From Streptomyces parvulus (GTDB lineage: Bacteria; Actinomycetota; Actinomycetes; Streptomycetales; Streptomycetaceae): a stretch of 64,000 nt of DNA. Where the stretch lies: the NCBI RefSeq assembly GCF_014648855.1, contig NZ_BMRX01000009.1:248001-312000 (forward strand), in the 5' to 3' direction. The position numbers and the translations under genes are program-made. Shown here piece by piece: positions 7,651 through 16,765 of the stretch. The notes under the pieces are model-generated. The model was not told the origin of the DNA. It did not search any database and saw only the letters and a program-made list of their open reading frames with translations. Within the stretch, counting starts at the first letter, position 1; every line of letters begins with the position of its first letter.

Positions 7651-9651
7651 TCAGCTCGCCGGGTTCAGGACGTAGAGCACGCCCGCGCTGTTCCGCGCGA
7701 CGCGCTCGAAGCGTGGCGAGTCCGCGACGGACTCCCTCACGCGTCTCAACTGGGCCGCGGTCAACTGGCCGTTCATCTCGGAGTTGGCCATCTGCCCCTG
7801 GGTGAGCAGGAAGTAGGCGCGGGCCGGGGCCGCCACGCCGGCCATGTCGCGGGCGAGGACGGCCGCCGGGTCCCGCACGATGTCGTCGACGTGGGTCCGG
7901 GTGTCCTCCAGGAACCAGTAGTGGTCGACCCGCCAGTACTGCTCGTAGGCGAGCGGATAGTTGCGGTTGGCGGCGACGACCAGGGAGTTGTCGGGCGCCT
8001 GGTCGAAGAGCTGCCGGACGAGCGCCACCTCGCCGGGCGGGAAGTAGTTGACGCGGTCCTTGCCCGAGTAGCTGGGCACGAAGGCGAGCGTGGCGGCGAG
8101 CAGCACGAGCGGCGACAGCCACGCGGCGTACCGCAGCCGTGGCAGCGTGGGCGGCGACGGCAGTGACGGCCGTGACCGCGAGAAGGGGCGGCGGCGGGCC
8201 GCGGGCTCCGGGTGGGCCTCCCCCGGCGCGGCGGACGGCGTGCGGGCCCCCGGCAGCCGCGCCCCGGGCAGCTGCGCCGCGGGCAGCAGCGCGGCGGCGG
8301 CGAAGAAGGCCGCGCCGGGCAGCATGAACATCAGCACCCGGAAGATCATCTCGCTGCCGTAGCTGCTGGCCACGAACATCGGCAGCGGTGCCGCCGCGAC
8401 CAGCAGCAGCGGCAGCGCCCGCCGCCGCAGCTCCCGCGCCCGCAGTACGCCGGCCAGCGCCAGCAGCAGCACGCAACCCGACAGCAGCCGGGCGGCCCAG
8501 GAGGTGGCCACCGCGCCGGTGCCGGTGGGCGTGGACCCGTAGCCGGTCTCGACGTTGGCGCCGATGTCGCCGACGGAACGGATCATGTCGGGCATCGCGG
8601 CGGACAGGAAGGGCAGCGCCGCCGTGAGGCACCAGGCCAGGAAGATCACGACCGTGGTGACCAGCGGGATCCAGTCGCGGTGGCCCCGGGTGAGGGCCAG
8701 CGCGAGGAGCGTGACGACGAGCATGCCGGGGGTCAGCTGATGCGAGATGACGATGGCGATGACCAGCACGCTGAGCAGCACCGTCCACACCGCCTGCCGC
8801 TGCCGGGCGCCGTGGGCGCCGGGCCGGCCGTAGCGGCGCAGGACCACGGCGAGGACGCCCAGGTGCAGGGCGAAGGCGACGGACTGCGGCGAGAAGTAGT
8901 CCTGGCCCACCCAGTTGCCGACGCAGAACAGCCACAGGGCGGTCCAGATCAGGCGCCGGTCCCGGGTGAACGTCCGGTAGATCAGCAGCAGCGGCAGCAG
9001 GAGCAGCACGCTGGAGACCAGCGGCCACCACGCCATGTACATCGCCGCGTTGTCCACGCCCAGCAGCCGCACCAGGGCGGCCTGCGCCGCGAAGAAGCCG
9101 GGCCACTGGTCGTACACGGCCATGTCGCCGAGCCGGTCGGCGCTCTGCAGTCCGCCGGAGGTCAGCAGGTGGTCGATGACCGCGTCGTGCTTCCACGCCC
9201 ACGCGTACAGCGGGGTCGGGTAGAGCACGGCCTGGGTGGCCCGCTCCATCACCAGCAGGCCCAGGACGTACGCCGCCGGCCAGCCGGCCCGGCGGCGGGG
9301 GTCGCGGACGGTGAACCAGAAGCCCGCGGTGAGCACGGCCAGTCCGGCCCAGAACGTGGGGTGCAGCGCGCTGACGAGACCGTAGTCGTCCAGGGCGGAG
9401 ACATCGGTGTGCCGGACCGCCCAGCCCCACAGCGCGAGCGCCGCGAGCAGCGGAACGGCGGGCCAGGCGGCCACCACCCGGCCCGGCCGCGCGGTGCTCC
9501 CCGGGTCCGACGGGGCCGCCTCCTCGCGCGAGGGCGGGCCGGCCGGCTCCCGCGGGGCGCGGGCGTCGCGGGAGTCGTGGGCGGGGGTCTCCCCCGTGTC
9601 GGGCACGGGATCCGGTGCTGATCTCTCCCGTGGAGTTGTTGGCGGACGCAC
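7651..9651 (-). CDS. Large polytopic membrane protein (possible polymerase or glycosyltransferase)
   Basis: About 666 residues with at least ten predicted membrane helices, beginning near residue 60 (VAAWPAVPLLAALALWGW) after a polar, Pro/Ala-rich N-terminus. A GT-C-like or Wzy-like topology is suggested by the many helices and periplasmic loops with DAVIDHLLTSGG and AVYDQWPGFFAAQAALV. A soluble C-terminal region (about 560-666) ends with VLYVLNPAS. The start is a GTG at 9651. It lies downstream of the flippase gene in the same direction, as polymerases do in Wzx/Wzy loci, but no decisive motif identifies it. Confidence 0.72.
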   Translation of the reverse strand: MRPPTTPRERSAPDPVPDTGETPAHDSRDARAPREPAGPPSREEAAPSDPGSTARPGRVVAAWPAVPLLAALALWGWAVRHTDVSALDDYGLVSALHPTFWAGLAVLTAGFWFTVRDPRRRAGWPAAYVLGLLVMERATQAVLYPTPLYAWAWKHDAVIDHLLTSGGLQSADRLGDMAVYDQWPGFFAAQAALVRLLGVDNAAMYMAWWPLVSSVLLLLPLLLIYRTFTRDRRLIWTALWLFCVGNWVGQDYFSPQSVAFALHLGVLAVVLRRYGRPGAHGARQRQAVWTVLLSVLVIAIVISHQLTPGMLVVTLLALALTRGHRDWIPLVTTVVIFLAWCLTAALPFLSAAMPDMIRSVGDIGANVETGYGSTPTGTGAVATSWAARLLSGCVLLLALAGVLRARELRRRALPLLLVAAAPLPMFVASSYGSEMIFRVLMFMLPGAAFFAAAALLPAAQLPGARLPGARTPSAAPGEAHPEPAARRRPFSRSRPSLPSPPTLPRLRYAAWLSPLVLLAATLAFVPSYSGKDRVNYFPPGEVALVRQLFDQAPDNSLVVAANRNYPLAYEQYWRVDHYWFLEDTRTHVDDIVRDPAAVLARDMAGVAAPARAYFLLTQGQMANSEMNGQLTAAQLRRVRESVADSPRFERVARNSAGVLYVLNPAS

Positions 9652-9687
9652 GGCGGTTCCCCCCTGGCGGTTCGGCTCTGCGCTTGA

Positions 9688-12576
9688 TCAGTCCTGGGAC
9701 GTGTCTGTGGGGCTTGCGGGTCTCGTGAAGCTTGCGGGGCTTGCGGGTTTCGTGGGGCTCGTGGTTCTCGTGGGGCTTGTGGGTCGGGTGGACGGGGCAG
9801 GTCGGGTGGATTGGGCGGGCCGGGTGGATCCTGAGGTGCTGGGGCCGGTGGTGCTCCCGGCGCCGGCCGGGTCCGGGCGGCGCAGCGACAGCAGTACGGC
9901 GGCGAGGCCGAGCAGCAGCAGGAGCGGCGGCGTGACCGGCGCGAGTTCCTGCCGCCAGACCCAGCCGGCCACCGCGGCGAGGTAGAGGAGGCCCCAGCGT
10001 CCCGGCCACGGAAGCCGGCCGTCCGCCTTCCCGAGCAGCGTCCACAGCGGCACGAGGCACAGCGGCAGGAGGACGAGCGGCGCCCAGCGCAGCACCGGGC
10101 CGGGCCCGTCGAGCCCCAGCGCCTCGGCGAGGAACCGGGCCGCCCTCACGTACAACGCGCCGCCGACCGCCTCCGGTTCACGGCCGAGGGCGACGGGTGC
10201 CGCGTACAGCGCGAGCAGGGCCGAGCCCAGCGCGGCGCCGGGCAGCCACGGGTCGAGGCGGACGGACAGGGTCGCCGCCGCGACGAACACCACGAGCAGC
10301 ACACCGCCCGCGACCAGCGCCGGCAGGGGCAGCCCGCGCAGCAGCTCCCGGCCGGTGAGCCCGGCGGCGGACGCGGACGGGCCCTCCAGCCAGGGCAGTT
10401 GACGCACGGCCGCCCAGAACACGGCGGTCGCGGCCGCGGCCAGCAGCCACAGGGCGGGCCTGAGGAAGCGCTCGGGAATCGGGCCGGGCGCGTCGTCGTA
10501 CCGGGCGGATGGGACGGCCTCGGGGGCGGGGCCGGAGGCGGACGGTGGGGTGCCGTACTCGGGCGGGTGGGCGCTCGCCGGGTCACTGCCGGCCGGGCCA
10601 GTGGCCGCCGGGTCCGTGACCGCCGACTCCCTGCCCACCGGGTCCGTGCTCGCCGGGTCCGCGCCCGCCGGCTCGCTGCCCGCCGGGACAGTGCTCGTGG
10701 GGTCCGTGCCGGCCGGGTCGCTGCCCGCCGGGCCAGTGGCCGCCGGACCCGTGACCGCCGGCTCCCTGCCCACCCGGTCAGTGCTCGCCGGGTCGCTGCC
10801 CGCCGGGTCCGTGCCCGCGGGATCGCTGTCCGCCGGGCCCCTGCCCGCAGGGTCCGTGCCCGCAGGGTCGCTGCCCACCGGGTCCCTGCCCGTCCGGCGC
10901 GCGCCGCGGGTGTCCGCGTCGATGCCGGCATGCGCGTCGTCGTCCGTGGCGGGACCGGGGCGGCGGGGCCTGCGGATCACCGCGAGGGTGTCCGCCTCCA
11001 GGGCCTCCCGCTCGAAGCCGGGGCGCCCTATGAACAGCGCGACGGTGTCCTCCCCCGACGCGTCCCCGGACCGCCCGTGCTCGTGCGCCGCCCGGCGCGC
11101 CCAGCTCGTCCCGTACTCGGCCGGGCCGTACCCGGCGTTGGCGTACCCCGCGGTGGCGTTGAGCCGGACCGGGCCGGTGCCCTGCGAGGTCCCCGGCCTG
11201 GGCTTCGGGCGGAGCCCCGGGCCGGCGTCCTCGGCTGCGGCCGGGGCCTCCGGGCGGCCCGCCCCCTCGATGCCCCGCAGCGCGGACCGCAGGCCCGGCG
11301 CGCAGCCGAGGGCGACCACCGTCATGCTGCCCAGCACCGCCCAGCCGGCGCCGGAGATCCCGGCCGGTGTGAACAGCACCGCGGCGCTGCCCAGTACCAG
11401 GACGCACATGGTGCCCTGCACCGCGGCGAGTACGCCGGTGCGCCCCTGGACGCGCAGCACGCCGATGTACAGCTCGACGACGATCCTCGGCAGCGCCCCG
11501 ACGGCGAGCAGCCGCAGCACCGTGGAGCCGTGCTCGGCGTAGTCCTCGTCGAAGGGCGCGAGGATCTGCGGGGCGAAGACGACCAGGAAGAGCACCACCG
11601 GCACCAGCAGCACCGTCATGCGGCGCAGGGCTCCCCGGATGCCGTCGGCGAGGCGGCGCGGGTCGTGCGAGGCGTGCGCCGTGAGGGAGGAGGCCATGTT
11701 GATGGCCATGAACTCCATCGTGCCGCCGACGGTGTAGGCGACGTAGAAGTAGCCGTTCTGCGCGGCGCTGAAGTTGACCGCGACCATTACCGGCAGCAGG
11801 TTGATCATCGCCAGGCTGAAGAGCGCGCCCAGGGAGTCACCGGCCAGGAAGCGGCCCATCTCGCGGGCCTTCGGCGGCTCCACGTCGCGGTCGGCCTCGG
11901 CCTGGCGCGGGATCAGCCGGCGGAAGATCAGCCAGCCCAGCGGCAGGGTGGAGAAGGCGATGGCCACGGCCCAGGACACGAAGATGCCGAGGACCGGCAG
12001 CGAGGTGGCGAAGAGGGCGAGCAGGATCAGCTTGCCGACCGAGAACACCGCGTTCCCCGCGGGCACCCACTCCGCCCTGCGCAGACCGGTCAGCACCCCG
12101 TCCTGGAGGGTGAGCAGCGCCCAGGCCACGCACGCCAGGACGAACAGCACGCCCGTCGCCGCCGTGCCCAGCGGGGCGTACGAGGGGCCCCACAGGTCGA
12201 GGGTGAGCAGGAAGACCACGGCGGCCACGGCGACCACCACCGAACTCGCCGCGTACGCCCGCCACACCAGCGTCCCGGTGGCCCGTCCGGCGCGCGGCAC
12301 GAAGCGGACCACGGCGCCGATCATCGTCGTGGCCGTGATGCTGGCGAGCAGTCGCATGGCGGCGATGGCGGCGGAGCCCTGTCCGACGGCCTCCTCCGAG
12401 TAGTAGCGGGCGGCCACGAGCCAGAAGCCCAGGCCGAGCACGGCCGAGACGCCGGTGCTGAGCATCAGGAAGTAGGCGTTCTTGAAGAGCGAGTCGCTCC
12501 CGTGCCCGCCCTCGGGCAGCTCGGTACCGCGGTCCGCCGGTGGAGCGGCCGCCTCGTGCACCCGGGTCTCAGCCAC
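9688..12576 (-). CDS. Wzx-like polysaccharide flippase with repeat linker and extra membrane domain
   Basis: A 962-residue protein. Residues about 30-430 form a 12-helix MATE/Wzx-type domain (starting SLFKNAYFLMLSTGVSAVLG) that would flip lipid-linked glycans. A long hydrophilic linker follows, including ~20 pentapeptide repeats of the type PAGSD/PAGTD, and then a second hydrophobic part (about 690-890) with five or six helices and a Thr/Pro/Ser-rich tail. Wzx proteins are usually 400-500 residues, so this is roughly double size. The start overlaps the aminotransferase gene by 8 bp. The extra membrane part may represent a fused assembly factor; no homologue was recognised. Confidence 0.82.
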   Translation of the reverse strand: MAETRVHEAAAPPADRGTELPEGGHGSDSLFKNAYFLMLSTGVSAVLGLGFWLVAARYYSEEAVGQGSAAIAAMRLLASITATTMIGAVVRFVPRAGRATGTLVWRAYAASSVVVAVAAVVFLLTLDLWGPSYAPLGTAATGVLFVLACVAWALLTLQDGVLTGLRRAEWVPAGNAVFSVGKLILLALFATSLPVLGIFVSWAVAIAFSTLPLGWLIFRRLIPRQAEADRDVEPPKAREMGRFLAGDSLGALFSLAMINLLPVMVAVNFSAAQNGYFYVAYTVGGTMEFMAINMASSLTAHASHDPRRLADGIRGALRRMTVLLVPVVLFLVVFAPQILAPFDEDYAEHGSTVLRLLAVGALPRIVVELYIGVLRVQGRTGVLAAVQGTMCVLVLGSAAVLFTPAGISGAGWAVLGSMTVVALGCAPGLRSALRGIEGAGRPEAPAAAEDAGPGLRPKPRPGTSQGTGPVRLNATAGYANAGYGPAEYGTSWARRAAHEHGRSGDASGEDTVALFIGRPGFEREALEADTLAVIRRPRRPGPATDDDAHAGIDADTRGARRTGRDPVGSDPAGTDPAGRGPADSDPAGTDPAGSDPASTDRVGREPAVTGPAATGPAGSDPAGTDPTSTVPAGSEPAGADPASTDPVGRESAVTDPAATGPAGSDPASAHPPEYGTPPSASGPAPEAVPSARYDDAPGPIPERFLRPALWLLAAAATAVFWAAVRQLPWLEGPSASAAGLTGRELLRGLPLPALVAGGVLLVVFVAAATLSVRLDPWLPGAALGSALLALYAAPVALGREPEAVGGALYVRAARFLAEALGLDGPGPVLRWAPLVLLPLCLVPLWTLLGKADGRLPWPGRWGLLYLAAVAGWVWRQELAPVTPPLLLLLGLAAVLLSLRRPDPAGAGSTTGPSTSGSTRPAQSTRPAPSTRPTSPTRTTSPTKPASPASFTRPASPTDTSQD
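10572..10893. repeat. 15-bp-unit coding repeat inside the flippase gene
   Basis: Degenerate tandem repeat with a 15-bp unit (plus-strand form like GCCCGCCGGGTCCGT) encoding Pro-Ala-Gly-x-Asp type pentapeptides on the minus strand. Over 20 units are visible, with a longer-range duplication of about ten units (two PASTD-xVGRE-xAVT-PAATG-PAGSD blocks). It lies in the hydrophilic linker between the two membrane parts and keeps the frame open. Confidence 0.85.
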
Positions 12577-13825
12577 CGGACGGAACCAACCCCTCCGGCG
12601 CCTCGGCGGGCCGTACGCCGGACTCCTCCAGCGCGGCGATCACGGCGCGGGCCCGCAGCGGCTCGACGGGCAGCGCGTGCCGCGCGAACCAGCGGGCGCC
12701 CTCCGGAGCGGGCGACGGGTCGGTGAACCCGGCGCCCGCGTAGTCGTCGAGCGGCGGGTCGTAGAGGTAGCCCACGACGATGCCGCGCCGGGCCAGCGCC
12801 CGTACCGCCGCGTCCCGGTCGGCCACGAGCAGCGGCACCCGGAACAGCGGCTGCGCCCGTCCGGGCGAGCGGCTCGGTGCCGCCTTCCACGCCGCCGGTC
12901 CCGCCCAGGGCGTGGACGTCAGCAGCTCCGTCCCCGCCCGGCTCTCCGCCAGGACGCGGTCCAGCCGGTCGAGTCCGCGTCCGATCCTGCCGAGCCGGAA
13001 CCGGCCGCCCCGCAGCCGGTAGTCGTGCATGTCGACGCGGACCCAGGGGTCGAAGGCGTCCAGGCCGGGTGCCGAGCGGCCGGCGCGGGCCAGTTCGTCC
13101 GGGCGCAGGGGCATCCGGATCTCTTCGCGCTCCATCCGTCCCAACGCCCGCAGGGTGGCCCACGCGGCCCGCCGCAGCCCCAGCCCACGCACGGCGGCCT
13201 CCGCGTACGGCCGTACGGCGTAGGCGACTTCGGCCTTCGGGCGGCCGGGCAGCAGCAGGTCCTCGCAGGTCTTGGCCAGCGTCTCGCGCAGTCCCGGGTC
13301 GGCGAGCGCGAGGATCCCGCCGGCCTTGGCGCCGACATGCTTGGACAGGCTGAAGACGGAGGCGTCGCCCCAGGCGCCGACCGGGCGGCCGCCCACCTCG
13401 CTGCCGATGGCGTGCGCCGCGTCCTCGAACAGCGGGATGCCCAGGGCGTCGCAGCGGGCCCGCAGCCGGGGCGCCGGGTCCGGATTCCCGTACAGGTTGG
13501 TCGTCAGTACGGCGGACAGCGTGCCCCAGAGTCCGTCGGGCACGGCGTCGACGTCGATGGAGGCGTCCGACGGGTCGAGCGGCGCCTGCACGGGACGCAG
13601 CCCGGCCGCGAGCACCACGAAGAAGATGACGTCGTCGTTGACCGGCGACATCAGCACCCGGCCGCCGGGCGGGCACCAGTGACGCAGCGCCGCGTACAGC
13701 CCGAAACGGCATGACGGTACATACACGCATTCCCGGTCGAGCCGGGCGCGCATGGTCTCTTCCAGCCGTCTGCTCGGCCGTGAGCCATCCCGCACCGGAC
13801 CCGGACCGGCCTCCCCAATGGCCAT
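12569..13825 (-). CDS. DegT/DnrJ/EryC1/StrS family PLP-dependent enzyme
   Basis: A 418-residue fold-type I PLP enzyme of the sugar aminotransferase group, which usually makes amino-sugar nucleotides. Key features are the cofactor-binding FEDAAHAIGS motif and the Schiff-base Lys in SLSKHVGAKAGGIL. The region CVYVPSCRFGLYAALRHW corresponds to the N-terminal substrate/cofactor loop. The start at 13825 is chosen for the strong GGGGGGAAACGG leader; an upstream ATG at 13951 gives a low-complexity extension without RBS. It is the first gene of the minus-strand polysaccharide set and overlaps the flippase start by 8 bp. Confidence 0.85.
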   Translation of the reverse strand: MAIGEAGPGPVRDGSRPSRRLEETMRARLDRECVYVPSCRFGLYAALRHWCPPGGRVLMSPVNDDVIFFVVLAAGLRPVQAPLDPSDASIDVDAVPDGLWGTLSAVLTTNLYGNPDPAPRLRARCDALGIPLFEDAAHAIGSEVGGRPVGAWGDASVFSLSKHVGAKAGGILALADPGLRETLAKTCEDLLLPGRPKAEVAYAVRPYAEAAVRGLGLRRAAWATLRALGRMEREEIRMPLRPDELARAGRSAPGLDAFDPWVRVDMHDYRLRGGRFRLGRIGRGLDRLDRVLAESRAGTELLTSTPWAGPAAWKAAPSRSPGRAQPLFRVPLLVADRDAAVRALARRGIVVGYLYDPPLDDYAGAGFTDPSPAPEGARWFARHALPVEPLRARAVIAALEESGVRPAEAPEGLVPSGG

Positions 13826-14248
13826 CCGTTTCCCCCCAGATGCGCCGTCGCAGGCCCCCTCCCCGAGACCTCCCGGCACCCGCCCAGAGTCTCCCTTTTC
13901 GCACCGCTCCGTCAAGATTGCGTGGCGGCCTGTGGACAACTTCCCGCACACGGACGGCGACTGAGCGCCACATCGGCGGCGGTGCGCGCGGGCGTGCGCC
14001 GACGGCCCGGGGCCCGCTCCCCGGTGGTGTTCCGCGCCACGCGCACCGGCGCGCGGGACGCTCGGCGCACGTCAGAGAGGTTGCGCGCGCCCTCGTCCCC
14101 CACATGGAGCCACCTCCCGCGGCACTGCCCAAGACGACCGTGTCACCCGTAACGTGTGGCCAGTCCACGCACCACGTGGCGCACACCGGTCACGTGGCAC
14201 ACGGCGCGCACGGCGCACATGGCGAGCACGAAAGCGAGGCAGCACCCG
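13826..14248. promoter_or_regulatory. Divergent promoter region with CACGTGGC repeats
   Basis: This 423-bp gap separates the minus-strand polysaccharide genes from fumarylacetoacetase. It contains two direct copies of CACGTGGC followed by CAC (14173 and 14191; 18 bp apart), a related CGTGTGGC at about 14153, and more GGCGCAC motifs up to 14217. The spacing puts the copies on nearly the same helix face and just ahead of the fah start, so they could be an operator for catabolic control. A TGTGGACAA (13931-13939), the reverse of a Streptomyces DnaA box, also occurs singly. Confidence 0.45.
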
Positions 14249-15475
14249 ATGCCCCCCTTCGATGTCCCCGAGGGCGACCCCTTCGGACCGCACAACCTTC
14301 CGTACGGCGTGTTCTCGCTCCCCGGCACCGCGGAGCGGACGGTGGGCGTCCGGCTCGGCGACCACGTACTCGACGCGGGCGCGGCGGCCCACGCGCTCGG
14401 CTCGCCGTACGCCTCCCTGCTGGCGCGGCCCACCCTGAACCCGCTGCTGGCCGCCGGGCGCACGGCCTGGTCCGACGTGCGGCGCGCGCTGACGGCCTGG
14501 GTGACGGTGCCCTCCCACCGCGAGACGCTGGAACCGCTGTTCCACCCGCTGTCGTCGGTGACCCTGCACCTGCCCTTCGAGGTCGCGGACTACGTCGACT
14601 TCTACGCGTCCGAGAACCACGCCCGCAACGTCGGCCAGATCTTCCGCCCCGACGCCGCCGACTCCCTCACCCCGAACTGGAAGCACCTCCCGATCGGCTA
14701 CCACGGCCGCTCCGGCACGGTGTTCGTCTCGGGCACCGACGTCGTACGGCCCTCCGGGCAGCGCAAGGGGCCGGCCGACGCCGCCCCCGTCTTCGGCCCG
14801 TCCGTCCGCCTCGACATCGAGGCCGAGGTCGGCTTCGTGGTGGGCGTGCCGTCCGCACCGGGCAGCACGGTCGCGCTCGGCGACTTCCGCGAGCACGTCT
14901 TCGGGCTCTGCCTGCTCAACGACTGGTCCGCGCGGGACGTGCAGGCCTGGGAGTACGTCCCCCTCGGCCCGTTCCTCGGCAAGTCCTTCGCCACCTCGGT
15001 GTCGGCGTGGATCACACCGCTGGACGCCCTGGACGAGGCCCGGGTGGCGCCCCCCGCGCGCACGCACGAGCTGCTGCCCTACCTGGACGACACGGACGGC
15101 GAACACGACGGGCCCGGCGGCTACGACCTGCGGATCTCCGTCGCCGTCAACGGTCACGTCGTCTCCGAGCCGCCGTTCTCCACCATGTACTGGACGGCCG
15201 CCCAGCAGTTGGCCCACATGACGGTCAACGGCGCCTCCCTGCGCACCGGCGACCTCTACGGCTCGGGCACGGTGAGCGGACCCGGCGAACGGGAACGCGG
15301 GTCGCTGCTCGAACTGACCTGGAACGGCCGCGACGCGCTCGAACTCCCGGACGGCAAGCGGACGTTCCTGGAGGACGGGGACGTGGTGACCCTGTCGGCC
15401 TGGGCACCGGGCCCGGACGGGATCCGGGTGGGTCTCGGCGAAGTCACGGGGCGGGTGGTCGGACGGGCGGAATGA
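14249..15475 (+). CDS. fahA: Fumarylacetoacetase
   Basis: Last enzyme of tyrosine/homogentisate catabolism, hydrolysing fumarylacetoacetate to fumarate and acetoacetate; 408 residues, normal family length. The N-terminal SH3-like domain is followed by the metal-dependent hydrolase domain with ENHARNVGQIFRP, WKHLPIGYHGR, EAEVGFVVG, LNDWSARDVQAWEYVPLG and TGDLYGSGTVSGP, all hallmark segments. The ATG at 14249 is preceded by GAGGCAG. No other homogentisate gene is next to it, so it is probably transcribed alone, possibly controlled by the CACGTGGC repeats upstream. Confidence 0.95.
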   Translation: MPPFDVPEGDPFGPHNLPYGVFSLPGTAERTVGVRLGDHVLDAGAAAHALGSPYASLLARPTLNPLLAAGRTAWSDVRRALTAWVTVPSHRETLEPLFHPLSSVTLHLPFEVADYVDFYASENHARNVGQIFRPDAADSLTPNWKHLPIGYHGRSGTVFVSGTDVVRPSGQRKGPADAAPVFGPSVRLDIEAEVGFVVGVPSAPGSTVALGDFREHVFGLCLLNDWSARDVQAWEYVPLGPFLGKSFATSVSAWITPLDALDEARVAPPARTHELLPYLDDTDGEHDGPGGYDLRISVAVNGHVVSEPPFSTMYWTAAQQLAHMTVNGASLRTGDLYGSGTVSGPGERERGSLLELTWNGRDALELPDGKRTFLEDGDVVTLSAWAPGPDGIRVGLGEVTGRVVGRAE

Positions 15476-15649
15476 GGCCGGTCCGGGTGGCGGCGCGGCT
15501 TTCGGAAACGGTGGGCGCCGGCACCTGACTCACACCGTCCGGCGGCGGCATACTGGCGTCGGGCGGTGTGCGCGGGCACTCCGACGCGCGTTTCCGCCCC
15601 GCACTGCCAGAGCCGCCCGTCCTCTCGACCAGGATCCGGAGCCAGTGGC

Positions 15650-16588
15650 ATGACCGTCTGCCTGCTCCTGCTGTTCGTCGTCGCCGTGACCGCCGCGGTG
15701 CCGGTGCCGCGCGTGCTGACCCGGTCCGCGTGGCCCGAGCGGGACCCCGTCGTCGCGCTCTGGGTGTGGCAGTGCCTGGTCGCCACCGTCCTGCTGTGCT
15801 GTCTGACGGCCCTGACCCTCGGTGCCACCGCCGTCTTCGGCACGGTCCGCGCGCAGCTCTTCGCGCCGGCGCCGCCCGCCGTGACCGCCGCGTACGACCT
15901 CTCCGCGGGGCCGGCCTGGGCGGCCGGCCTCACCCTGCTGCTGGCGGCCGGCGCCGCCTGGACGACCGCGATGCTGGGCCGCGAACTCGTCGAGGCCCGC
16001 AGGCGGCGCGCCCGCTCCCGCGCCCATCTGCGCGAGCGCGCCCCCGACCTGCCCGCCGGGCTGCCCGCCGCGCGCGGTCCGCTGCTGGTCCTGGAGGACG
16101 AGTACCCGGACGCCTGGTGGCTGCCGGGCAGTCCGGCGCAGCTGATCGTCACCACGGGCGCCCTGCACCGACTCACCGACCACCAGCTGGACGCCGTACT
16201 GACCCACGAACGCGGCCACGCCCGGGCCCGTCACGACTGGCTGCTGCACCTGTCCACCGCCCTGGCCACCGGCTTCCCGCGGGTCCCGCTCTTCGCCCAC
16301 TTCTGCGACCAGACCCACCGCCTGGTCGAGCTGTCGGCCGACGACACCGCCTCCCGCCGCTGCGGCCACCTCACCACGGCCCTGGCCCTGATCGAGCTGA
16401 ACCAGCACCGCGGCGTCCTGTCCTGCGCCTCCAGCCACCGCCTCCTCGGCGAGCGCGTCGACCGCCTCCTGGAACCCCCGCCCCGCCTGACCCCGCGCCA
16501 CCGCGCCCTGACCACGGCGACGGCCGCGCTGGTGCCGCTCGTCCCCCTGCTGATCACCTTCGCCCCGGGCCTGACCGCGCTCACGTAG
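15650..16588 (+). CDS. M56-type membrane metallopeptidase (BlaR1/HtpX-like)
   Basis: A 312-residue integral membrane protein. Helices lie at the N-terminus (MTVCLLLLFVVAVTAAVPV), near residues 40-65 and 85-108, and at the C-terminus (ALVPLVPLLITFAPG). Between them is a zinc-protease signature HERGH (TLTHERGH-like context, residues ~185-189) and a downstream ELSADDTA that can provide the third ligand. Such proteins resemble the sensor protease domain of BlaR1 but here there is no penicillin-binding domain and no adjacent BlaI-type repressor. The ATG at 15650 has a GGAG 8 bp upstream. Confidence 0.87.
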   Translation: MTVCLLLLFVVAVTAAVPVPRVLTRSAWPERDPVVALWVWQCLVATVLLCCLTALTLGATAVFGTVRAQLFAPAPPAVTAAYDLSAGPAWAAGLTLLLAAGAAWTTAMLGRELVEARRRRARSRAHLRERAPDLPAGLPAARGPLLVLEDEYPDAWWLPGSPAQLIVTTGALHRLTDHQLDAVLTHERGHARARHDWLLHLSTALATGFPRVPLFAHFCDQTHRLVELSADDTASRRCGHLTTALALIELNQHRGVLSCASSHRLLGERVDRLLEPPPRLTPRHRALTTATAALVPLVPLLITFAPGLTALT

Positions 16589-16765
16589 CTCCCCACGGCC
16601 CCCGCCTCCGGCCCACGACGGCGCCGGGCACCTCCGCGAGAGCGGTGGCAGAAGTCCCGGCCCCACCCCCGGAAACCCCAGCTCATCCCCTCGCCCGGCG
16701 GAGCACCCGGTGGCGCAACAATCCAGCAACACCACGAACCCCACCCGATCGGTAGGGTTCCAGCC

